Positions 1 to 5,024 of a DNA stretch of 6,652 nt are shown piece after piece (the stretch's first letter is position 1; every line of letters begins with the position of its first letter). The stretch lies in assembly GCA_001778355.1 (NCBI GenBank), contig MFGS01000136.1, forward strand, positions 1 to 6,652, written 5' to 3'. The notes under the pieces are model-generated. The model was not told the DNA's origin. It did not search any database and worked only from the letters and a program-made list of their open reading frames with translations. A program made the translations under genes and the position numbers. This stretch comes from Candidatus Firestonebacteria bacterium RIFOXYA2_FULL_40_8 (GTDB taxonomy: Bacteria > Oederibacteriota > D2-FULL-39-29).

Positions 1-1
1 A

Positions 2-817
2 AAGAGCGAGCATCCTATAGCTAAGAGTATTATAGAAAAAGCAAAAAAAGCCGGATTAACACTTTCAGAAACAAAACATTTCAAAGCACTCTCCGGTTTT
101 GGCATAAAAGGTGAAATTGCAAAGAAAGAGTACCTGGCCGGCAAATTTGAATTTGTTAAGAAAAAAGAGAACTATTTCAGGATCAAACTGCTCGTAGATC
201 AATACGAAAAAGAAGGGAAAGTTGCTATTTGTATTTCCGATAAAAAAACAATTCTCGGAGTGATAGCGCTTTCCGATACGGTTAAGGGTAACGTAAAAGG
301 AGTTATAAAACAGTTAAAGCAGATGGGAATCCGTTTACTCCTTGCAACAGGCGACAATGAAGAGACTGCAAAGCAGGTTGCGAAATCCGTCGGCATAGAA
401 GAGTATAAAGCTAAAGTCCTTCCTTCCGGTAAGCTGATCATCATAAAGAACCTGCAAAAAGCAGGAAATAAAGTAGCCATGGTAGGTGACGGCATAAACG
501 ACGCCCCCGCACTTACGCAAGCAGATTTGGGTGTATCGCTCAGCACCGGAACAGACATTGCCATGGAGGCCTCCGATGCCGTGCTGGTAAAAGGCGACTT
601 GTCAAAGTTTTTAGACCTGATAAAATTATCCAAACGAACGATGAGCATAATCCGCCAGAACTTATTTTGGGCTTTCATTTATAATATCGTGTTAATTCCG
701 TTAGCTGCCGGGCTTCTTTATCCGACCTATACGTTAAACCCGATGATTGCCTCGCTTTTCATGGCAATGAGCTCGGTATCGGTGGTTACGAACTCGCTCC
801 GGATTCGGACAAAATGA
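2..817 (+). CDS. copA: Heavy-metal (probably Cu+) P1B-type ATPase, 5'-truncated by window
   Basis: This is the C-terminal part of a membrane cation pump that uses ATP to export a soft metal ion, most likely Cu+, from the cytoplasm. The frame is open from base 2 with no start; the phosphorylation motif DKTGT and the CPC helix must lie upstream. Visible in order are the P1B-specific nucleotide-binding motif SEHP (bases 5-16), the GFGIKG glycine motif, TGDN (347-358) and GDGINDAP (485-508) of the P domain, and two final membrane helices. Helix 7 carries NLFWAFIYN and helix 8 carries MAMSSVSVV; the YN and MxxSS residues are the signature of the Cu+ subgroup (P1B-1), as opposed to Zn/Cd pumps. The protein ends NSLRIRTK, a normal end for the family. 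Any first ATG inside the frame, such as that at base 260, is internal. The family call is firm; Cu+ specificity is inferred from the two helices only. Confidence 0.93.
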   Translation, partial: KSEHPIAKSIIEKAKKAGLTLSETKHFKALSGFGIKGEIAKKEYLAGKFEFVKKKENYFRIKLLVDQYEKEGKVAICISDKKTILGVIALSDTVKGNVKGVIKQLKQMGIRLLLATGDNEETAKQVAKSVGIEEYKAKVLPSGKLIIIKNLQKAGNKVAMVGDGINDAPALTQADLGVSLSTGTDIAMEASDAVLVKGDLSKFLDLIKLSKRTMSIIRQNLFWAFIYNIVLIPLAAGLLYPTYTLNPMIASLFMAMSSVSVVTNSLRIRTK

Positions 818-819
818 CA

Positions 820-848
820 TTGTCTTTTAATAAACCTTGAGATATAAT
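820..848 (+). promoter_or_regulatory. Sigma70-type promoter for the CsgG-like gene
   Basis: A perfect -10 box TATAAT lies at 843-848, preceded at 17 bp by TTGTCT (820-825, four of six matches to TTGACA). Transcription would start near 855, giving a leader of about 35 nt before the ATG at 889. The -35 box begins just after the stop codon of the upstream ATPase gene, which suggests that the CsgG-like gene is transcribed independently of the metal pump. Confidence 0.6.
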
Positions 849-888
849 GAATAATAAGCTTTAGAGGGTGTTACAGGGGGATAGTTTA

Positions 889-1872
889 ATGAACAAAAAT
901 ATAGGTTTATTCATAGTTTTTGTATTTTTTTTTAATGCATTTGCGGAGGAACCGGCTAAAACCAGAATTGCAATTATAGACCTGGGCGCGCAGGGAGTTT
1001 CTCAGTCGGAAGCGCTTTCTGTCACGGATTTTTTACAACAGGATATGATGAATTCCGGCAGATATATATTAGTAGAACGGAAGAAGATTGAACAAGTGCT
1101 TAAAGAACAGAAATTTCAGCTCAGCGGTTGTACGACCACCGAATGTGCCGTAGAAATAGGAAAGATTCTTAATGTTGAAAAAATGATCATGGGCAGTGTC
1201 AATCATCTAGGGGAAAAATATTTTATTAATATCCGGATGGTGGAAGTGGAAACAGGTAAAATAGTCAGAGCTGACGAAGTAAAATGTGATTCAATAGATA
1301 AATTAAGAGAAGTTACCAAGGTATTGGCTTTGAAGATATCCGGCGCTAAAAATATATTGTCGGAAACAACGTATATTAATATTATTAATGATATTTACAG
1401 GAAAACAATAAACGGTATATATAATGCTATGACCGAAAGAGATGCGACTCCGGAAGAAATAAGTAAATGGAGTCAGTTCTTGAATGATGGTAATTCAAAA
1501 GAAGAAATAGAAAACACATTGAAAAGCAGTCAAGAATGTAAAGATATTAAAGAGAAGTTAACGGATAAACTTAAAGAAATAAAAATTAAAAAAGCGAAAA
1601 ATACAACGACCGGCCCGATAGTAGCAGGGGTTATTGGCGCCGTGCTGGCAGTGGACGGCGGTATCAATATGTTTTCTCAGAAAAGCAGTGAACAAACACT
1701 GGGGTATATGTTAACTATTGGCGGTGTCGGTTTGATAGTTTTTAGTGTTATTGCTATCGTTGAAGCGCCAAATATGGACAAGCAAATAAAAGATGCTGAG
1801 GACAAAATAAAGCTTCTTTCTCTGGACTATAAACCCGAAAACAATATGCTATGCCTGACGTTTAAATTTTAA
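889..1872 (+). CDS. Secreted CsgG-like domain protein with possible DUF4214-like segment and two hydrophobic helices
   Basis: This is a 327-residue exported protein of unknown role. The start is the ATG at 889, with GGGGG (876-880) 8 nt upstream; a GTG at 868 in the same frame has no such site and would put seven residues before the signal peptide. Residues 1-19 look like a Sec signal peptide (MNKN, hydrophobic core, AFA cleavage site). There is no lipobox cysteine. Residues about 25-152 resemble the CsgG/LpoB-like alpha-beta fold: the opening strand TRIAIIDL, LVERKKIEQVLKEQ, a pair of cysteines (C81, C86) in SGCTTTECAVEIGKIL, MGSVNHLG and VEVETGKIV. Residues about 162-220 look faintly like a DUF4214 unit (INDIYRK, ISKWSQFLNDG, TLKSSQECKD). 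Two hydrophobic segments follow (about 242-262 and 271-292), then a charged stretch and a short strand-like tail ending in Phe. The gene appears monocistronic, with its own promoter and a downstream hairpin. The CsgG-like call is fairly sure; the middle segment is tentative. Confidence 0.8.
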   Translation: MNKNIGLFIVFVFFFNAFAEEPAKTRIAIIDLGAQGVSQSEALSVTDFLQQDMMNSGRYILVERKKIEQVLKEQKFQLSGCTTTECAVEIGKILNVEKMIMGSVNHLGEKYFINIRMVEVETGKIVRADEVKCDSIDKLREVTKVLALKISGAKNILSETTYINIINDIYRKTINGIYNAMTERDATPEEISKWSQFLNDGNSKEEIENTLKSSQECKDIKEKLTDKLKEIKIKKAKNTTTGPIVAGVIGAVLAVDGGINMFSQKSSEQTLGYMLTIGGVGLIVFSVIAIVEAPNMDKQIKDAEDKIKLLSLDYKPENNMLCLTFKF

Positions 1873-1878
1873 TAAATT

Positions 1879-1915
1879 GGGGACACCGAAAGATATAGTT
1901 GTCAGTCCCCGTTTT
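1879..1915 (+). terminator. GGGGAC/GTCCCC hairpin, probable intrinsic terminator or REP-like palindrome
   Basis: GGGGAC (1879-1884) and GTCCCC (1905-1910) form a perfect 6-bp GC-rich stem with a 20-nt loop. It starts 6 nt after the stop codon of the CsgG-like gene and is followed by GTTTT. Position and composition suit a Rho-independent terminator, although the loop is long and the T run short. A secondary TGTC inside the loop (1900-1903) can pair with GACA at 1882-1885, so a slightly shifted fold is also possible. A REP-like palindrome is the alternative. Confidence 0.5.
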
Positions 1916-1928
1916 AATTGTAGTAGAA

Positions 1929-1957
1929 TTGAAATATAAGTATTCGTATTTTAACAT
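1929..1957 (+). promoter_or_regulatory. Possible weak promoter for the membrane protein/phosphoesterase operon
   Basis: TTGAAA (1929-1934) and TAACAT (1952-1957, four of six) are separated by 17 bp. The predicted start of transcription near 1964 would leave a leader of about 17 nt before GTG 1981. It would lie at or downstream of the alternative TTG start at 1963. The match is modest in AT-rich DNA. Confidence 0.35.
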
Positions 1958-1971
1958 GTTAGTTGAATATC

Positions 1972-1978
1972 GAGGTGA
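1972..1978 (+). promoter_or_regulatory. Ribosome binding site that favours GTG 1981
   Basis: GAGGTGA matches the extended anti-Shine-Dalgarno complement. The GAGG core (1972-1975) is 5 nt from GTG 1981. The alternative TTG at 1963 is upstream of this site and has no purine-rich motif at a suitable distance. Confidence 0.5.
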
Positions 1979-1980
1979 GA

Positions 1981-2505
1981 GTGTACGAGTATTTGAAGAA
2001 AGTCTTAAGGAATTACAAGACAAAGACCTCAACCATAATAATAACGTTTATAGTGATACTTTTTTTTCCTTTGTCCGGGGTCATTATAGGTGCGATTTAC
2101 AACCCTTCCAGTTTGAAGTTTTATGTTAAGTTATGCTTTTCTGTCGGCTATTGGATCAATATTGCTGCCTGGACCGTTATGGCGTTGATTCCTTTTGGAG
2201 TATTATTGTCGGTTAAGACATTGATATTTCGTCGTTATAACGAACTAACAGGAAAATATTTTGGAAGTTGCCTAGGTATCGTGGGTGCTTTATATACGCT
2301 ACTCTTTTTAATAATGCGTACAAGTATTCATGGGTGGTTAGATTTGTTTTGTCTTGGGGATAGAACAATTGGACTGGATATATTTATTTATGTTATTAAT
2401 AGCACTATACCGGTTACTATAGTATTTGCGACGCTTTCTTTGACGGGTTATTATATTAAGAAAGTATCCGCAACTAAAAAACGAAAAAGGGATCTCAGTG
2501 CTTAA
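1981..2505 (+). CDS. Unrecognised four-helix integral membrane protein
   Basis: I do not recognise this family. From GTG 1981 the product is 174 residues; starting at TTG 1963 would add six residues (MNIEVR), but the ribosome binding site favours GTG. A short basic N-terminus (KKVLRNYKTK) is followed by four hydrophobic segments at about residues 18-40, 56-82, 95-113 and 131-159, and by a very basic C-terminal tail (KKVSATKKRKRDLSA). The positive charges at both ends suggest that both termini are cytoplasmic, which agrees with an even number of helices. No catalytic motif or conserved charged residue within a helix stands out. The last 8 bases overlap the next gene, so the two are almost certainly co-transcribed and probably translationally coupled. 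A role in the envelope next to the phosphoesterase is an inference from this arrangement only. Confidence 0.75.
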   Translation: MYEYLKKVLRNYKTKTSTIIITFIVILFFPLSGVIIGAIYNPSSLKFYVKLCFSVGYWINIAAWTVMALIPFGVLLSVKTLIFRRYNELTGKYFGSCLGIVGALYTLLFLIMRTSIHGWLDLFCLGDRTIGLDIFIYVINSTIPVTIVFATLSLTGYYIKKVSATKKRKRDLSA

Positions 2506-3334
2506 GAAAACAGTTATTTTCTTTCTGGCCTTATCAGCATTATTTCTTCTATATGTATTCTGTGTTGAACCTTACTGGATTCAGGAAAAGCATGTTTCTA
2601 TAAGTAATGTGAAAATTCCTGTCTCGTTTAGCGGAACGAAGGTCGTGTTTATTTCCGATATTCATTATGGCACGATATTTAATAAAGAAAGAACTGCTGA
2701 ACTTGTAGAGAGGGTTAACAATCTGAAACCGGATATGATTCTCTTGGGTGGGGACTATGTCTCGGGGTCAAATACAAAAATATGGAAAAATATCGGAGAT
2801 GACAGATTATCAGACTGTTTTAAAGAGCTTGCTAATCTAAAAGCTATATATGGCGTATATGGAGTACTTGGAAACCACGATCACTGGCAGAATGCTGCTT
2901 TTGCAAGAAAGTGTATGGCTGAGGCAGGTATTGAACTTATAGAAAATAAAGGGAAGTGGATAACAAAAGGTAAAGATCGGATAAGAATCGGCGGAGTTGG
3001 GGACTACTGGGAAGGAAAGCAGTACCTTGGCCCCGTGCTTAAAGGAACAACGCCTAAGGATTTTGTTATACTTGTATCGCACAACCCGGATTACATAGAA
3101 AATATGGATTCCGATGCGATAGACTTAATGCTCTCGGGCCATACCCACGGCGGGCAGATGTCTTTATTTGGTTTTTACGCGCCTCTTGTCCCGTCAAATT
3201 GCGGCCAGATATACAGGACCGGAGTTATCAAAAAAGGCAGCACAACGCTGGTAGTTTCAAATGGCGTAGGTTTGATAAGGCCTGCCGTAAGATTCTGCAC
3301 TCGTCCCCAGATAATAGTCGTTGACCTGAAATAA
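2498..3334 (+). CDS. Membrane-anchored calcineurin-like metallophosphoesterase (YkuE/YaeI/LpxG type)
   Basis: This is a 278-residue binuclear-metal phosphodiesterase, held at the membrane by one N-terminal helix (residues 4-23) with the catalytic domain after it. The full metal-site set is present: D54 and H56 (SDIHYG), D86 (GGDYV), N126/H127 (GNHDHW), H195 (SHNPDY) and H215/H217 (GHTHGGQ). The end, SNGVGLIRPAVRF...RPQIIVVDL, is typical of the YkuE/YaeI branch. That branch includes YkuE and E. coli YaeI, and the chlamydial enzyme LpxG, which removes UMP from UDP-2,3-diacylglucosamine in lipid A synthesis. Lipid A work here is therefore possible but not shown. The GTG start at 2498 is preceded by AGGG (2488-2491) with 6 nt spacing and overlaps the end of the membrane-protein gene by 8 bases, so coupled translation is likely. 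No convincing terminator follows the stop. Confidence 0.9.
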   Translation: MLKKTVIFFLALSALFLLYVFCVEPYWIQEKHVSISNVKIPVSFSGTKVVFISDIHYGTIFNKERTAELVERVNNLKPDMILLGGDYVSGSNTKIWKNIGDDRLSDCFKELANLKAIYGVYGVLGNHDHWQNAAFARKCMAEAGIELIENKGKWITKGKDRIRIGGVGDYWEGKQYLGPVLKGTTPKDFVILVSHNPDYIENMDSDAIDLMLSGHTHGGQMSLFGFYAPLVPSNCGQIYRTGVIKKGSTTLVVSNGVGLIRPAVRFCTRPQIIVVDLK

Positions 3335-3353
3335 GTTATTGTTCCTGTCTATC

Positions 3354-3382
3354 TTGACAAACACTTAATACTTTGTTATATT
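3354..3382 (+). promoter_or_regulatory. Distal consensus promoter upstream of the toxin-antitoxin module
   Basis: A perfect -35 TTGACA (3354-3359), a 17-bp spacer and TATATT (3377-3382) lie 20 nt after the phosphoesterase stop. Transcription would begin near 3389. The next convincing gene start is TTG 3553, so a transcript from here would have a leader of about 160 nt running through the inverted repeat and the second promoter. Confidence 0.6.
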
Positions 3383-3482
3383 AAAACCGAGGGTGAAACA
3401 GGTAAGATAAGTCATGAAAAATCTTATGTATTTGATATACAGGCATTACTTAATGTCATTTGCGGCACAGGCATGTAGGATG

Positions 3483-3505
3483 TATATTACCATATAGGTA
3501 ATATA
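3483..3505. promoter_or_regulatory. 23-bp inverted repeat, candidate HigA operator
   Basis: TATATTACC (3483-3491) and GGTAATATA (3497-3505) are perfect 9-bp inverted arms around a 5-bp centre. The repeat ends 3 bp before the -35 box of the proximal toxin promoter. Type II antitoxins with an Xre/HigA DNA-binding domain commonly repress their own promoter by binding such palindromes as dimers. Assigning this one to the downstream antitoxin is inference from position and symmetry. Confidence 0.6.
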
Positions 3506-3508
3506 GTG

Positions 3509-3537
3509 TTGACATTATACTGGATGTTATGTATACT
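3509..3537 (+). promoter_or_regulatory. Proximal consensus promoter of the toxin-antitoxin operon
   Basis: TTGACA (3509-3514, perfect) and TATACT (3532-3537, five of six) are separated by 17 bp. Transcription would start near 3544. The -10 box lies directly after an in-frame ATG (3529-3531), so a transcript from this promoter cannot use that ATG. It would use the TTG at 3553 with a leader of about 10 nt. Confidence 0.7.
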
Positions 3538-3540
3538 TAC

Positions 3541-3548
3541 AAGGGGAG
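3541..3548 (+). promoter_or_regulatory. Ribosome binding site that selects TTG 3553 as toxin start
   Basis: AAGGGGAG contains a strong AGGGG core (3542-3546) that is 6 nt from TTG 3553. No comparable purine block lies upstream of the in-frame ATG at 3529. If transcription starts near 3544, part of this site would be at the very 5' end of the message. Confidence 0.55.
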
Positions 3549-3552
3549 TATA

Positions 3553-3861
3553 TTGAGATTTAAATTTGCGGATAAGGACCTTCAAAAACTTTATGAAACC
3601 GGTGAAAACCGGAAATTTAGTTATCCTGCTGATATTATACGGCGTTTTATTCAGAGAGTGGAAGCCATTAAAGCTGCTGAAACGACTGACGTTCTAAGGA
3701 AGATGCGTTCACATAAGTTTGAAAAATTAAAGGGTTGTGATAATAGGTTTTCAATGCGTATTAATGATCAATATAGGCTGGAAATGACCCTGGAAGACGA
3801 AGGCGGTCAGATAAGATTAAAAATATTTGTAATACGAAAAATATCCAAGCATTATGAATAG
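3553..3861 (+). CDS. higB: HigB/RelE-family toxin (mRNA interferase)
   Basis: This is a small basic toxin of the RelE/ParE superfamily, HigB branch. Known members cut mRNA on the translating ribosome and thereby arrest growth. From TTG 3553 it is 102 residues, close to the usual 90-105. Family features are RFKFADKDLQKLYETG at the N-terminus, a long helix with RRFIQRVEAIKAA, HKFEKLKG (54-61), SMRINDQYRLEM (67-78) and the closing IFVIRKISKHYE. In HigB the basic and histidine residues of these blocks form the active surface. The tail here reads KHYE where many HigBs have a DYH-type ending. An in-frame ATG at 3529 would add eight residues, but the proximal promoter and ribosome binding site favour the TTG. 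The toxin gene precedes the antitoxin gene, the order typical of higBA, with only 8 bases between stop and next start. Confidence 0.88.
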   Translation: MRFKFADKDLQKLYETGENRKFSYPADIIRRFIQRVEAIKAAETTDVLRKMRSHKFEKLKGCDNRFSMRINDQYRLEMTLEDEGGQIRLKIFVIRKISKHYE

Positions 3862-3869
3862 GAGATGTC

Positions 3870-4994
3870 ATGGGTAAAGAATTAAAACCCTTTGTAAGTA
3901 TCGGGCCGGGGGAACACATAAGAGAGGAAATAGAAACTCGGGGATGGAGTGTTGAAGAATTTGCCGACAGGTTATGCCTTTCGGCAAAACATGTCTCGGA
4001 GATTTTGAATGACAAGAAGCCTATATCTATTGAAACTGCAAAACTTCTCTCTGAAGTATTTGGAACATCCGCTCAGTTCTGGATGAATCTTTATACCAAT
4101 TATATTTTCAGCAAGACTCAAGATACAGAGAGTAATAAGGAAGTTATTTTAAAAGCAAGAGTATATGAAATAATGCCAATAAGCGACATGGTGAAGAAAG
4201 GATGGATTGAAAAACCGGAAACAACGGCAGAACTTCTTACTTGTGTTAAAAAAATATGGGGAACGGATATTATTAATGATATTCTTAAAGAGATTCATCG
4301 AAAATCGTTGCCGGCATTTAGAAAAACAGAGAAAGATGCATTTAGTTATAATTACTCTCAAACCTGGTTAAAAGTTGCAGAAAATATATCCGGTCATTAT
4401 AAAGTTCCGTTATACAATCCAAAAGCATTTGAAGAACTTTGTGAACGAGGGCATGAATATACATTGAAAGAAAATGGTATTGAGGCATTCATAAAAGAAG
4501 TAAATAAATCAGGTGTTAAGTTCTTTGTTCTGCCTCATCTGACAAAAACATATATTGATGGTGCAGTCTTTATGGATAAAGGTAATCCTGTTATCGTATA
4601 TACCGGAAGATATGACAGAATAGATAATTTCTGGTTCACCTTTATTCATGAAGCCGGACATGTAATAAAGCACCTTCATAAGGAAAAAGATGCCTTCATC
4701 GATGATTTAAGTAAAATAAGCGGTGAAAAAGAGAAAGAAGCTGATGAATACTCTAAAGAAAAGCTTAAAATAACCGAAATACTTGCTAAATTCGATCAAG
4801 ATAGTCCAACCAGAGTTGCCTGGATAAGCAGTACTTCTTCGTTATTTCAAATATCCCCTGCAATAATAGTCGGCGCATTACAACATGCCGGAAAAATATC
4901 TTATCGAAGCAAAATGCTTAATTCACTTAAAGAATCTGTTCTAGATAAGATTTCGGAAATCTATATACCAAATGTTAAAAGATTGTGTAGCTAG
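3870..4994 (+). CDS. higA: HigA-type antitoxin fused to an ImmA/IrrE (M78) metallopeptidase domain
   Basis: This is a 374-residue two-part protein, about four times the length of a simple HigA. Residues about 13-75 are an Xre/HigA helix-turn-helix domain (GEHIREEIETRGWSVEEFA, then SAKHVSEILNDKKPIS), ending in the HigA hallmark FGTSAQFWMNL (64-74). A helical linker of about 150 residues follows. Residues about 205-310 are an M78 peptidase domain: VKFFVLPHL, FWFTFIHEAGHVIKH with zinc ligands H260 and H264 and catalytic E261, and EADEYS with probable third ligand E290. The C-terminal part (310-374) contains ISPAIIVGALQHAGKIS, as in ImmA/IrrE-like proteins. AGGAG (3860-3864) sits 5 nt before ATG 3870 and overlaps the toxin stop, so the two genes are one operon. 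Expected roles are to neutralise HigB and repress the operon. Protease activity is inferred from intact motifs; its target is unknown. Confidence 0.9.
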   Translation: MGKELKPFVSIGPGEHIREEIETRGWSVEEFADRLCLSAKHVSEILNDKKPISIETAKLLSEVFGTSAQFWMNLYTNYIFSKTQDTESNKEVILKARVYEIMPISDMVKKGWIEKPETTAELLTCVKKIWGTDIINDILKEIHRKSLPAFRKTEKDAFSYNYSQTWLKVAENISGHYKVPLYNPKAFEELCERGHEYTLKENGIEAFIKEVNKSGVKFFVLPHLTKTYIDGAVFMDKGNPVIVYTGRYDRIDNFWFTFIHEAGHVIKHLHKEKDAFIDDLSKISGEKEKEADEYSKEKLKITEILAKFDQDSPTRVAWISSTSSLFQISPAIIVGALQHAGKISYRSKMLNSLKESVLDKISEIYIPNVKRLCS

Positions 4995-5024
4995 CAAATT
5001 AGAGAGAGTAGGATTAATATTTCA

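Noticed and set aside
199..678. 159-codon open frame on the minus strand
   Set aside because: It lies entirely opposite the P-type ATPase, whose motifs are intact; its translation shows no family features.
811..828. AAAA-GAC-ATT-GTC-TTTT mini-hairpin after the P-type ATPase
   Set aside because: The stem is only 3 bp of mixed pairs plus AT pairs with a mismatch. It is too weak for a terminator and overlaps the predicted -35 box.
1899..2129. 76-codon forward open frame overlapping the membrane protein
   Set aside because: It overlaps the four-helix gene in another frame; it has no recognisable features and its start lies inside the hairpin region.
3414..3497. 27-codon ORF (starting MKNLMYLIY) in the leader before the toxin
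   Set aside because: It has only a weak purine stretch upstream, ends inside the palindrome, and shows no hydrophobic-toxin or leader-peptide pattern that I can defend. It could be a chance frame.
3335..4994. Whether the toxin-antitoxin region is a recently inserted mobile island
   Set aside because: No transposase, integrase, flanking direct repeats or tRNA target were seen; base composition is not obviously different from the neighbouring AT-rich genes.
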